Shown here one piece after another: positions 12,685-25,399 of a stretch of DNA of 64,000 nt. The stretch is taken from NCBI GenBank assembly GCA_023053575.1, contig JAKZAP010000013.1:816001-880000 (forward strand), written 5' to 3'. Both the position numbers and the translations under genes were made by a program. Under the pieces are notes generated by a model, which made no database searches, was not told the origin of the DNA, and saw only the letters and a program-made list of their open reading frames with translations. Source of the stretch: Branchinecta lynchi. Lineage: Eukaryota > Arthropoda > Branchiopoda > Anostraca > Branchinectidae. Position 1 is the first letter of the stretch, and each line of letters opens with the position of its first letter.

Positions 12685-13545
12685 ACAAGACCAAAGGTTT
12701 CGATGGGATCCAAAAAGTTTAATATTTGATACAGACAATTGGGTTTGTGTTCGCCGGATCCAGTCTGCATGAGACTCCTTGAATATTTTTACTATTAAAA
12801 TTTAGAAAAAGATTAACGCCAAATAGCTAATCATCTAAAAAAAAAAACAAGTTCAGATATGGATTCAGCATGTGTGTTTACCGATAATAAGACATATCTG
12901 TTTTGACAAAATTGATCGAAACTTCCTGCCTTACTTCTGCGAAATTTGCGGTTTCGGCCGAATACCGGGCGAACTCTTTGTCCAGCAAAAAAATGAAGCT
13001 CAAAAATGAATTCAGCGTTATCTGCTGACCCCTATATCGAATATCTGATGAACTTCAAATAAAACTTAAACTTCTAACAAACTTTCAGGTTTCAGCCGGA
13101 TTCCGGGCGAAATACTTGTCCGGGGGGGAAATGATTTCACATAATTGTACAGCATGTCTTCTTACCCCTAAATCTAACATTTAATCAACTTCAAATAAAA
13201 CTTTTACTTTTAACAAACGTTCCAGTTTTGGCCGGATTCCGGGCGAACTACTTGTCCGGCGAGAAAATAGTTTTCATAGTTCAGCATGTCTGCTTACCCC
13301 TTCATCGATTATCTATTTTGTTTGCCCCTTAATTTGCCCCCCCCCCACCCCTAAATGTAGGGCAACATGGCCCATCTACGAACTCGACTTTTCCCTTGAC
13401 GCAAACAATCTTCCCACTATGTTTCATCAAAATATCTCATTTCCTTCAAGAGTTATCGTGCTGAAAGATGGACGGGCAGACAGGCGGACGGACAACTTTC
13501 GCAAAATCATAGGTATCCCTCCACTTATGTTTCGGGATCCCAAAA
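12685..13545 (+). mobile_element. R1 repeat
   Basis: Starts acaagaccaaaggtttcg and ends tttcgggatcccaaaa, with about three internal units. Confidence 0.88.
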
Positions 13546-13756
13546 ATAGAATTTCTGACGCACGAAAAAACGTTTATCTTCAGTTACTATCCGAACTGGG
13601 CGAACCAAAAACTATTGATCACTACAAGAAATAAAGAAAACAAAAATAAAAACATCGATCAATATTTCACAATTCGTCCATTTTACGTTACGTTGAAGGT
13701 CGAGCGAGCCGCCTTGAATGTTTTGCGTCGCGGGTAAATACAGGAAGGGCATCAAA

Positions 13757-16700
13757 ACAAGACAAAGGTTTCAAGGGGATCCAAAAGGGACCTGATACAG
13801 ACAATCGGATCTGATAGATTACCGGTCTTTGCCACGACATCTAAACATGTATCCTAATCCCTATAGACTTCTTAGCCAGTTTCACTAGGTATTTCATTTC
13901 ACTGAAAAACAACTTAGGCTTACGTTCATTCAAAACTTCTTGTTTTGACCGGATTTCGACCGGATGTCCATCAGAGGCAGAAACAAATTCTAATTTCTGA
14001 CTAACCCAAGTTTTGGGGAACTCAATACGTAAGTGTAGGGATACCTATCCTTTCGCAAAAGTTGTCCGTCTGAGATCCGGCAGTCCCTGAGCCTTGTTTC
14101 GTTCAAAAAACTCCTTAAAAGGTTTATGGTGGAAAACAGTAATTAATTGGTTGAAATTTGGAGAAGAAAATTGAATTTATTGAAAAAAAGGAATAAAGTT
14201 TGAATATAGTTGTTTATTATTATAATAGTTAAAAAAAAATGAGAAGTTAGTGTTGGCTCTCGATGAATTTGTTTATTTGTTATTTATTTTTTATCTTGTT
14301 GCGTGGTGATGTGAAGGTCGGTTGTATTCGTGATAACACCTGGTGAATTATTTGATTTTGTTATAAAGACTGTTTTTTCCTAGCCAACGGGCCATAGAGC
14401 CCTTGGGATTGTGTGTCATGAATAGATTTTGCTTTTTGTATATGTTAGTATAATGTTAGTTTTGTATACATAAGTTTGCCAGTAAAAAAGAACTTGAACT
14501 TGTCCGTCTGTTAGCACGACAACTCTCGAAGGGAATGAGATATTTTGATGAAACTTGGTGTGAGGACTCTTCGAGTCAAGGGTAAGGTCAAGTTCGTAGA
14601 TGGGCTCTGTACTACATTTAGGGGTAGGGGAGGGGGCTCTAATTAAGGGACAAATAAAATATTTTTAAACAGCTAACATGATAGTCGATTACGGGGCAAG
14701 AAGACAGGCTGAGCACGATGGTGAACACCATCTTCTCGCCGGATAAGTAGTTCGTCCGGTATCCGTCAAAAACCTGATAGATGGTTATAAGTAAAAGTTT
14801 CATTAGAAGTTGATTAAATATTTAATATAGGGGTAAGAAGACATGCTGAAAACGATGATGAAAACCATTTTCTCGCTGGAAAAGTAGTTCATCTGGAATC
14901 CGGCAAAAACTGGAATGTTGTTTAAAAGTAGAACTTTCATTTGAAGTTGATTAAATGTTCGATTCAAGGGTAAGAAGACATGCTGAACACGATGGTAAAC
15001 AAGACCAAAGGTGTCGATGGGATCCCAAAAATCTAATATTTGATCCAGAGAATTGGGTCTTGTCTTGGCCAGATCCAGTCTTTGCCAGGCTAATCATTAG
15101 AGAAAACCAAGTTCAGATACCTCAATAAGCCATTTTTATTTTGAAGATACTGGCCGAAACTTCCTGCTTCACTTCTGCCAAGTATCCGGTTTCGCCCGAA
15201 TTCCGAGCGAACTACTTGTCCAGCAAAAAAAGAAAATTCAGAATCGAATTTAGGGTACGGTATCTCCTTATCCCTATAAAGAACATCTAATCTATTTCAA
15301 ATAAAAATTAGCTTCTAGAAAAACAGTTACAACCGGATTCCTCACGAATTATATGTCCGGTTGAAAATTACCGTCGTTTACAGACTGAGCGTCTCTTCTT
15401 ACCCCTGAATCTGTCATCTAATCAACTTCAGATAAGACTTATTACTTTTAACAAATTTTCCGGTGTTGGTCGGATTCCGGGCGAACTAGTTGTCCGGTTA
15501 GTAAATACTTTTCAAATACGTGTTCAGCTTGTCTACTTACACCTAAATCGAGCATTTAATCACTTCAAATCAAACTTTTACTTTTAACCAACTTTCTGGT
15601 TTTGCCGGATTCCGGACAAACTACTCGTCCGGCGAGAAAATGGTTTTCACCATCGTGTACAGCATGTCTTCTCCCCCATGAATAGAACATTTAATCAACT
15701 TAAATATCCGGACATATAATTAATCTGGAATCCGGTTGTAACCGGATTTTTTTTTAGTTAAAGTCTTATTTAAAGTTGGTTAGATGTTCTTTATATGGAT
15801 AAGGAGATACGCTGGATTCATTTCTGAATTTTCTTTTTTTGCTGGACTAGTCGTTCGCTCGGAATTTGGGTGAAACCGGAAATTTGGCAGAAGTTAAGCA
15901 GGAAGTTTCGGTCAGTATCGTCCAAATAGATATGGTATATCTGAACTTGGTTTTCTCTGATGATTACCCTGGTGAAGACTGGAACTGGCGAAGACAAGAC
16001 CCAAACCTCTGGATGAAATATTATATTTTTGGGATCCCATCGACACCTTTGGTCTTGTTACAGTATACCAACGTTCCAACTAGTTTTATAGGATAACTTT
16101 TTGTACCCCTACATTTCAAAGTTAAACTAATTTGAATGATACCAATGACCCCCCCCCCCCCCCACTAACACTATGCCGCAAGTGCCGCAACTAACTCCGC
16201 TACTTTTGCAAGTCTTTGGTTTCAAAGCTCGGTTAAAAGACATGGTATGAAATCATAGTGAATGACGGAACACAAATGTGAAAACAATTTGTCGCCGGAC
16301 AAGTAGTTCGCCCGGAATCCTGCCAAAACGGGAAAATTCGTTAAAAGTAAAAGTTTTATATGAAGTTTATTAGATGTCCGATTCAGGGGTAAGGAGACAT
16401 GGTGAATCCGAGTATGAAAATTATTTTCTCATCGGACAGTTAGTTCACCAGGAATCCGGCAAAATCCGGAAAATTTGTCAAAAATAAAAGTTTAATCTGA
16501 AGTTGATTAGACGTTCGATTTAAGGATAGGGAAAAGTGCTGAATCCGAATATGGGAACTATTTTCTCGCCGGACAAGAAGATCGCCCGGAATCCGGCAAA
16601 AACTGGAAAATTTATATGAATTTCATTAGGTGTTCGATTTACGGATAAGACGACACGCTGAATTCGTGTATGACGATCATTTTCTACCTGGACGCATAGT

Positions 16701-17045
16701 TCACCACAAATCCGGCTGAAATCGGAAATTAATAAAAGCTGGAAGTTTTACCTGAAGTTGATTAGAGGTTAGAGGAGAGGAATCTGGTCTAAACCGGAAA
16801 TTTGACAGAAGTGAGGCAGGAACTTTTGTCGAAGTAGATATGGCGCGGGCTATAGGGGTAAACACACATGCTGAATACATATTTGAACTTGGTCTTCTCA
16901 GATGATTACCATTTGCCTTAATCTGTTTCTAAATTTTATTAGTAAAGTGCTCAAGGAGTCTAGCGAAGACTGGATCTCTACAAGACCCAACTGTCTAGAT
17001 CAAATATTAAATTTTTGGGATCCCATCGAAAACTTTGGTCTTATT
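13757..17045. repeat. R1 cluster in alternating orientation
   Basis: Forward start at 13757; reverse segment 14012-14998 (interrupted by the LINE at 14073); forward start again at 15000; reverse segment from about 15706 to 16058 (cacctttggtcttgt); another reverse segment about 16210-17045. Neighbouring segments are therefore inverted repeats of each other. About 16060-16210 is not R1 and holds a C-run at 16149-16163. Confidence 0.85.
14073..14499 (+). mobile_element. 5'-truncated LINE 3' end inserted in R1
   Basis: 427 bp flanked by the 11-bp duplication TTGTCCGTCTG (14062-14072, 14500-14510). It starts inside an ORF2 C-terminus (IRQSLSLVSFKKLLKRFMVE, then stop), followed by an AT-rich 3' UTR and an aaaaaagaacttgaacttg tail. 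Left of it the R1 copy reads into the duplication and resumes on the right, so the insertion is younger than that R1 copy. Confidence 0.9.
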
Positions 17046-17471
17046 CTAAACGACAGGATAAACTGATCATGCCGTGCTCGACACGTCAGACATGAGGAAA
17101 ACTCCGCAAAGATCCAGTATATGTTCCAACATTAATACATATCTAAACCCCCTGCAAGAATGCTTTACTTTCAAAAGGTTACAATACATTTCGGCTGTCT
17201 TAGTCGCGCTCAGACCTCTTGGCCTATACCATAGACAAGGACAATTAGAATGACCTATCTTTCTGATCAATGAGCTGCTCGGAAACTACAATCGGGATCG
17301 TGCGTCAGGATCACACGGCGAATGCAAACATCGCTGTAATGCTGTTTAGGTAGAGAAAAGTGAAGATCGAAGTTTCAGAAATGGAGTGGATCAGTAGTAT
17401 CGGTGCGACGATCTCTTTCGTTCTCCCGCTCTCCAAAAAGACAACAAAACAATTACAACACTGGACTCTTA

Positions 17472-17714
17472 AGTTGCGTTTTTTTGGATGTAGTTTCGGC
17501 GTAGTTTCGCTTAAAAGCCGTTTTATTTGTCCATTCCATTTGCTGTAGTTTCGAACCTGAAACTACGGAGCTCAAACTACAAACTACCTCGCCGACGTAG
17601 TTTGGTGTAGTTTGACTTTTCGGAAACAAGAACTCAATAAAACGCAAGTAAGACAAAACAAGAGCCAAACTACAAACTTTGACGAAACAAAAGTGAATCC
17701 AATAAAACGCAACT
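17472..17714. mobile_element. PIF/Harbinger-like MITE (243 bp)
   Basis: Terminal inverted repeats AGTTGCGTTTT / AAAACGCAACT with 3-bp TTA duplications on both sides (17469-17471, 17715-17717), the target site typical of PIF/Harbinger elements. Multiple tagtttc/gaaacta motifs lie inside. It is adjacent to the hAT element at 17736. Confidence 0.85.
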
Positions 17715-17735
17715 TTAGTCAGCCTGTCCCATAAG

Positions 17736-19120
17736 CAGGGGTGTCGCAAGTGCATTTTCGGTGGGGGGGTGCAGAGCCAAAATTTTACCGAATCTTTCAA
17801 AAATTTTACCGAATCCTACAACTAAGAATTCGAGCTTTAAATTATGGAACAGAAACGATTACGTAGGAAGAGTAACAATAACGATAAGCCACGATACATA
17901 AATATAAAGACGATAAGCCAACTATTAGGCGGCGTTTTGGCGAAGCCCACATGGAGAATATATTGCCGGGCATGATTGCAGTAACAGCTTCTATCTATTA
18001 TAGCCAATAGAAAGTTAAATCGAGCGCCGCAGGCGAAATTTTCGAAATCCATTTGTTTTTGTAGGCTAAAATTTAACTGCTTCTCTTACAAATTCTATCA
18101 TTTACCGTTGATTAAATACCGAGACTCTAAAAAGTTCCAGAAACCGGCTGGAGCGACGTTCCGGCAGCAGCGGCTACTGTAGTCTAGCCAATAATGCCCA
18201 TGATCACATAAAGTGAGCGCCGCAGGCGAGATTTTTTTTTGCTTTTTCGTGCCAAATTTAATTTCCATCCAGATTCTAGCTTTCAATGTTTCGAAATTTC
18301 AATCTTAAAACTGGCTTAACCCTCCCCCCCCGTCAAATGACGCGCCCTTTCATAAAATAGAGAATATTACGAAAAGTGCCGCAGGCGGAATTTTCGAAAT
18401 ATTTATCATTATATATTCTTTTTGGGATCCAAAATAAAAGTAAGGACTATCGATGATATCATAGATCATCCCTTTGGTCTGCGACCAGTGCTTTACTCGA
18501 CCTCTTCTGAGTTTCCAGGTTCGTGGTAACTTCCGAATCCTGGCAATTATAACGAATAAATTACCGAATCCCAGTTATTATACCGAATAAGTTAAGACCA
18601 ATAGCATGTTCGGGATTCTGTATAACTACCGTATCCCGGTTATTATACCGAATTGTTTTAGTATCGAAAGACTACCGAACAATATTCATATTCGGTACAC
18701 TTTCGTCGAAACTGGAACAAAGTCCCAATCAATATACCGAACAATTTTTAACCAATATCTTATTCGGGATTCTGTGTAACTACGGAATCTCCATAAATAT
18801 ACCGAATAGTTCCGGCTTCGAAAAATCGAAAAATTTCCGAATGATTTCAGTCAATACTTTCACCAAATTCGTGATAACTACCGAATAATGGCAATTATAC
18901 CGAATCCCGATCATTATACCGAAGAGATTTGTACAGAAAGCCTATTTAGGATTCTGTATAACTACTGAATCCCCGTGAATATATCGAAAAGTTCTGCCAT
19001 ATAAAAAATACCGAACAGTTTCAGTAAAATTTCGGGCCTCCGGCCCAAAATTTTACCGAATCTTAAAAAAGTGGGGGGGGGGGTGCTGCACCCCCCGCAC
19101 CCCCCCTTGCGACGCCCCTG
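17736..19120. mobile_element. hAT non-autonomous element (1.4 kb)
   Basis: Terminal inverted repeats CAGGGGTGTCGCAAG / CTTGCGACGCCCCTG and a perfect 8-bp duplication CCCATAAG (17728-17735, 19121-19128). The interior has no transposase. It contains three copies of a GCGCCGCAGGCGAAATTTT module (18020s, 18210s, 18370s) and, over 18530-19050, many ACCGAAT heptamers in both orientations. Confidence 0.96.
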
Positions 19121-19129
19121 CCCATAAGG

Positions 19130-21280
19130 ACCTCTATTTATTTACTTATTAATAAGTCTGGACATGTATGTTACAGTTGAAGTAGGGTGGTTACAAGAAC
19201 TGGGTGATGGAAGTGCATTTTTTTCAGTTTTATATTCAGTGTTATGTCAACAGCTGTAGGATACTGTAATTACGGGTGAATGAATTAATTCCTAAAAAGC
19301 CTGAGGAGGCGAGAAAAAGCTGTACCGCCAACGCCAACCTTCTACAAATAAAGAACTGTGACCCATGGGCCTGGAAACACACTTATTATAATTATTATTA
19401 TTATTGGTTAGAATCTAGTTTCTCTTTTTTTCTTTTTCTTATGGTTTATGAACTGCTTTTTCCTTGTTTTCGTATTTATACTGTCTTTTTCTTTATAAGT
19501 GTTTAAAGAAAAGATACAGAATGTATAAAGAAAATGTATAAAGAAAATAAATAATTAGTATGATAATTATTATTAGGCTACTACAGAACGATGGAACCCT
19601 AACCCTACTACACCTACTGCCGTCGTCAGAAAACTTTAGAATCACAATAATCTTTTGAATACCTATTGATTTTACTTTTAGTGAGTTTAGTAATTTTTTT
19701 TTTTTTTGAAAGTGTTAAATTAGAACTGGAAGTAGAAAAGAGTTCAGGACTGTAAAGTTAAAAAATGAAAAAGTAGGTACCACATCAGAGATCAGAGATA
19801 CGTTTTAATTTTAACATTTTCCACATTTTTCATGACTGAAAGTTCTGTCAGGTATATTAAATTTTCATTTCCCTGAAAGAGGATTTTTTTTAATTTTTTG
19901 ATTTGTTTTATTTTTGCAATTTGTACAGTTGGAAACAATGAGGATAAACAAATAAAGATATTAGTTTAGGATAAAAATAGGCTATAACAGATAGGTTATA
20001 TTGACATTTTCGGATACGATTTAGAATTTTTAACTAGAAAATACTGACATTATTAATGTAAGTGACGTTAATTGTTCCATTGTAATGAAATTAGGGTTTT
20101 TCATTTTGTTTTCTATTTCGCTTAGTGAAAGGGGGAGTCGTAACTACTTATCATGTTTCAATCGACAGTACGGAAAGAGAGAAAAACCACACAAAAAATA
20201 AAATAGTTACATTTCCATAACATCCATTTTTAGACTCCTTTTCAACTTCATCACCATGGATTACTTTCTCACGCTTGTAGAATAGCAAACGGAAATAGTC
20301 ACGATATCACTTATCCAACTAAGCTTTTTTTTTTCCATTTCAAACTAGCAAGAAGTTCCCATTCAGCGAAGTAATGCCACACTTTTCCAAAGTTCAACCA
20401 ATTTCCTAAAAGCAAACGAATAAACATAGATGGGAAAATAAGCTAAAAGATACACTTCTCCAAGAAGAGAAGAGAAAAAAGGATTCAAGGAAAACAAAAA
20501 ACGAACGTCTTCAAAGGACTCGGCAAACATGAGCAAACGTAGTGTTATTCAACATAGAATTACTGTCATTTCAGTTTTAATTGCCTAAATAAAGCACAAG
20601 TAGCAGTTGATACAGCTCATGTTCCACTATTCTAACATACTTGAGTCCTTAGAATTTTGCCGAGTTTCTCAAAGATTGTAAAACCAAAGATTACAAACTG
20701 AGACTCGACAATTAAACATCGCTATAGTTTATACAGTAGAACTTATAGACTGAAGGTTGTTTTAAGCCTCGCCCTCTTGGTTATAATGAGAACCACGGAA
20801 GAACTTGCTTCTTCTGCTAATGTCTGGGATTGCGAATGTTAGTCTGAGTCATTTTATGTGTGAGTCTAGAGAGCTAAATGATTTAAGATCCGAGGTATTT
20901 GGCGAAGGAGTGTTCGATAAGAGTGGATTCTAAAATATTAAAAAGTAAACAGTTTTGTGACGTGGATTGTTGGGGAAATTCCTCCGGATTGGTTTGCGCC
21001 ACCGCGATATGCTTATTTAATAGTTATTATTTTTCTTTGTATCTTGTTAGTAGTGTATGGTTATTCAAGCCAATGTTAACACTATATGTTTTTGCCATGG
21101 CCTTCGGGCTTTCATGTCAAATATATTCTATTCTATTCTTACATAACTGGTATTTCAGAGCTAAGCGTTAAACACGGAACACGATACAATCAGCGTAATG
21201 TCGTATAGGTGGAAAAATGGCAATGGAGTTCGAACCTCGGAAAGTGTAGGACGTTCAGTGGTGAATAAAATATAGACAAC
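19130..21280. other. AT-rich sequence without recognised genes
   Basis: A/T runs, (att)n near 19385-19405 and the LINE tail at 21030-21150. No conserved exon was recognised on either strand. Confidence 0.6.
21030..21150 (+). repeat. LINE 3' tail (attct)n
   Basis: A short hairpin-like gccatggccttcgggct… tcatgtcaaat is followed by attctattctattct, a 3' end style of many invertebrate LINEs. No coding part is attached. Confidence 0.55.
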
Positions 21281-21287
21281 AGCAGGT

Positions 21288-21453
21288 CAGGGCCGTATCC
21301 AGGGGGGGGTAGGGGGTTGAAATCCCCCCCGAAACATACAAAAATAAATCATTTTTATAGGCTTTTCCCTCTGATCTATGTCTTTTTTGTACTTTTTAGT
21401 CCGACACGGAGGCAACCCCCCCCCCCCGAAATAAATTCCTGAAGACGGACCTG
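21288..21453 (+). mobile_element. hAT MITE (166 bp)
   Basis: Ends CAGGGCCGTATCCAGG and CCTGAAGACGGACCTG, flanked by a perfect 8-bp duplication CAGCAGGT. The interior holds G and C homopolymer runs and gaaacatacaaaaata. The same family as 58444-58611. Confidence 0.95.
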
Positions 21454-22075
21454 CAGCAGGTTATTAAATTTTTTACTTTTCGTTTATTTGAAACGCTCAC
21501 TTCAGTAGTATTTTTTTTCCTCTGAGTAGGCTACCGTCAACCGTGAAATTTTTGTCAAGAGTACAAACTCCGATCATGCAACAAAAAGCCCCAAATCTAT
21601 TATTCAGGAGTAGCAGATCTACGACCAAAATCTTCGGTCGTCAACCGAAAAAGAAACAATTCGAAGCATTCATTGAGAAAATAAACAATAGAAGACAAAT
21701 AAGCTCGTTGGTTCTCTTATTTACACTACACGATAGTAAATCTAATTCCGGGTTAAATTTTGCATTTAGGACATAGACACTGTAAAAAAAAAAAAAAAAA
21801 GTGATTGAATCCGTATACGATTTGGAAAATCAAATAACAGGACCACAGATTTCGGTCAGATTCCATACTGAAATATTTGTGGAACTTTCTCATACATGCA
21901 ATTGGGTCTTGTAGACTTCTGGTCTTCGCCGGATTGCGTAAACATATTATTTATCTTTATTTAATTGAATTAGATAATTGTTTTCTGTCTCTAATCTCAG
22001 GTCCAGTCCATCCACGACCGGAATACCAATGCTACTGAAGACACATAGAACCTTCTGCTTCAACGTGCTAGTTAT

Positions 22076-22651
22076 CAGTGGCGCCAGATATGGGTGGGGA
22101 AGAGGGGACGCCCCTCCCCCAATGTTGTCAGCCAGTCGGTAAAAAATAGCCCGGTCGGTGCGATTTTTCGTAAGACCAGTCAATTTTTTTCCTGGAAAAG
22201 GTCGATTTTTCTTCAAAACAGTCGTTTTTTCTAAAATAGTAGTTTTTTCTTTTTTTAAATCAGTTGATTTCTCGTCACAACAGTAGTTTTTTCTGCAAAA
22301 ACATCGTGAAAAATAACCAGTCAGTCGGTAAATATCAAATATTCTTTGAACCCAAGCTGACTCTGGAACATTTATTCGAACAACGTTTACAGGATACGTC
22401 AGCTACGATTCTTCGGATTCTTCATCTGCGATATTTCGGCCCTTCTTGGCCGTCAGGCTGTCAATAATTATTAAAGGTTTGTTTCCTTCCTCGACGTTGA
22501 CCCAGAGGATTGACAGCCTGATGAGGACCCTTGCCAAGAAGGGCCGAAATATCGCAGATGAAGAATCGTAGCTGACGTATCCGGTAAATATCGTGCCCCC
22601 CCCCCCCCCCCCCCAAAAAAAAAAAAAACATTTTGGCTAGTAACGCCTCTC
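22076..22651 (-). mobile_element. hAT non-autonomous element (family 1) with nested R3
   Basis: It begins CAGTGGCGCCAG and ends GGCTAGTAACGCCTCTC, flanked on both sides by a perfect 8-bp duplication CTAGTTAT. The interior shows the family's cagtcgattttt-like units. It is interrupted at 22337-22581 by an R3 inverted dimer. A 19-base C run at 22596-22614 followed by an A run lies near the right end. Confidence 0.92.
22337..22581. repeat. R3 inverted dimer inserted in a hAT element
   Basis: 245 bp flanked by the 11-bp duplication CGGTAAATATC (22326-22336 and 22582-22592). The left part is an R3 copy on the minus strand and the right part one on the plus strand, meeting around 22460-22500. Each half has the ccttgccaagaaggg hairpin and gctgacgtatcc. 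The TSD length is typical of LINE-driven retroposition, not of DNA transposons. Confidence 0.85.
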
Positions 22652-22897
22652 CTAGTTATAATCAGCGTATAATCGTATCATCGGCGTTACAGATCTTTCT
22701 CTACTATTTATTATTCGAAGAAGTTTCTTCTTATTGTACTGGAAAATACGTTAAATGCCAAGCGATAAACCTACAATAAAAATACCACATGCTCGCTAAG
22801 AAAGCCACTAATTGATCCCACATCCGAGCTAAGAAATCCTTTATCCGATTCCACATCCGTAGTCTTCAAACATCTAATGGGCTTGTTTGGAATAATA

Positions 22898-25390
22898 AAA
22901 CAGGAGCTACGAGCTAAATCGCACTTTATGAGTATGCGGTACAAGAAAGTCACAAAATAAACCCGCCATAAAAAAATGCGGTTAGGACCTAGACATAGGA
23001 TATGTAGTTTCACTCGAGTATGAACATTTCCGGCATTGCCTAGGGTCATCTGGGGCTAATGACTGATATAACTTCCAAGTTTCAGCCCAATAAATCCACT
23101 CGTCTGATCCTTAGACGTGCCACACGGTTTCCGGTACCTCCCTCCGACTCCCCCTACCGCGGCCGAATCTAGTGCAGACTCGTGAACGGAGGATCATCTA
23201 AAGCAGTGGTTCCCAACCGGGGGGTACGCCAGACCCTTGCAAGGGGTACGCGAAGGAACCAAAATTGATTTAGTATGTAGCTTCAAAATCTCGCCTCACT
23301 CATTTTTGATTGCCGGAAGCCTAAATTACCAGCAGAGGCATCACCAGCCAAAATGTATCTTAAGGGGCAAGGTATTTTTACTGACCGACTGTTTTTTGTT
23401 GTTTTTAAATAACTGCTTTTACGAAAATCCTTCGCGCCGAATCGTTCTTTTCAATCGTCTGGCCGACGATTTTGGGGGATGGGTATTGTCAACCCGTGCG
23501 CGACTCCTCTAATTACAAGCGCTAGTGAAAGTCAGAGAGCAAATGTTGATTTAAAAATTGAAAATTGATTTAAATCGAAGACATTGCTAGTTATATTGTC
23601 ACTCAGGTTGCGAATTAAGCTAAAGAACAAGTTTGCGATGCAGCTTGATGAAAACACAGAGAACATCAAAACCAAACACAGAAACCGGCTGACTGAAAAA
23701 TATATTCCGCTAACGACGTCGAGCCAAGATTTGACAACATTTTTGCTACAAAGCAGCCTCTGGTAATTGCCTCATTGATTTTACAAATACTTTTACACAT
23801 GTATGCCTTATCATTTATGATAATAACTATCGTCTTTTTCACGTTCAAAAAAAGGGGGTACGCAATCTTTTCAAACCTTGATTAGGGGTACGCGGTACTG
23901 AAAAGGTTGGGAACCATTGATCTAAAGCATATCACCACCTAGAAAGTTTCACTCGAATCTGAGCATTTTTTGAAAATTCCTGTACCCCCCCCCCCGCCAC
24001 CGTGGTCGGATCCAGTTCGGACCCTAAACTGTTTCACCTAGGGCATATGATCTCTCTAAATTCCAAGATTGATTTAGATCGCAGCACTCGTTTGACCCCT
24101 AAGCGAGCCACACAGTTACCAAGACTCCCCCCCCCCCCCAACTCACCCATCTGTGGCCGAATACGAGTTAAAACATGAATGTCGTATCTCTTACATTTCC
24201 TCCTCCCGTCCATCAAGTTAGACTGAAATCGGAGCATAGCCTATCTGCAAAATTATGATTCAAACTCCCTCCCCCCACACCTTGGCCGGATCCGGTCCGG
24301 ATGCCAAATAGCAAATCTAGGCTATTTATCTAGAATCGATACTGTCTAACTGGCATCCCATTCGGTCCATCCGTTTGGTTATTGTGCATGTCAAAAGTTT
24401 CCGGCCCCCCTCCGACTCCCCCAACCATGGCCGCATGTATTTCGAACGCGTGTTTTGCATCTTTAGGTCATCAATTCTTATCACCCATTAAGTTTCACTC
24501 GAGTCAGACCACCGGTTCGCAACTTGAGGAAGTCAATTTCCGTATTCTCCTCCCTCACTCCCCCCAAAAAAGGTTGGATCCAGGAACGGAAGTTTTCTTA
24601 GGGCATTGCGTCGAGTTCTTAAGTCAATTAGGTCGGGTAAATAATATGCCTGCAGAGTTTCATCACCTTAACACATCTGGAACTATTCTCACTCGCGATC
24701 ACCGGAATTCTCGGAAACCCCTGTAACTCCCCCACAGAGCTCCGAAACGATCTGGCTCCGTCAATGGCGTATCTATGCCTAATGCTTTTTCTCTCCACTA
24801 AGTTCCATCCCAATCCCTCGACTCTAAGCGTTGCGTGAGTTTTCCGGTACCCCCTCCATCCCCCCACAAGTATCGGGTCCAATCCGGAATTCATATGAGC
24901 ATCTGAGACGGTGGCTCTTCCACCTGCCAAGTTTCATTCAATTCCGATCGCCCGTTCAAAAATTACGCATATCACTAGATTCTCGATTCCCCATCCATCC
25001 ACTCCCCCCACGATGGTCGGATCGGGGAAACGACTATTACACTTGTTCTTCCCAACATGGTCCACCCTGATCCCTCTGCTCTACACGTTTCCCAAGATTT
25101 CCGGCTCCCCCTCCAACTCCCCCTACACCGGATCTGGCCCGGATTTAAAGTGAGACTTCTGAGTCATGCTAAGTATCAAGTTTCATTAAGATCCGATTAC
25201 CCGTTCGTAAATTAAAAATACCTTAATTTTCCGGATCCCCCGGATGGTCGGATTGGGGAAGTGACTATTTCCTATTTAATCTTGTCGGGCCCCTGACACG
25301 CCTGCCAAGTTTCATCGTCCTAGCTTTTGTGGAAGTGCCCGAACTAAACCTGGACCGACAGGCGGACGAACAGAAACTGCGAAGTGCCAT
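22898..25390 (+). mobile_element. R2 repeat carrying a hAT element
   Basis: The 5' end aaacaggagctacgagct and the 3' end gcggacgaacagaaactgcg followed by aagtgccat. The hAT element at 23204-23919 is inserted with a perfect target duplication. Without it the copy is about 1.8 kb. Confidence 0.85.
23204..23919. mobile_element. hAT non-autonomous element with CAGTGGTTCCCAACC ends
   Basis: 716 bp with the classic hAT terminal inverted repeat CAGTGGTTCCCAACC / GGTTGGGAACCATTG and a perfect 8-bp target duplication ATCTAAAG. Subterminal ggggtacgc motifs occur near both ends. No transposase frame. It is inserted in an R2 copy, so it is younger than that copy. Confidence 0.96.
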
Positions 25391-25399
25391 AAAAACTAC

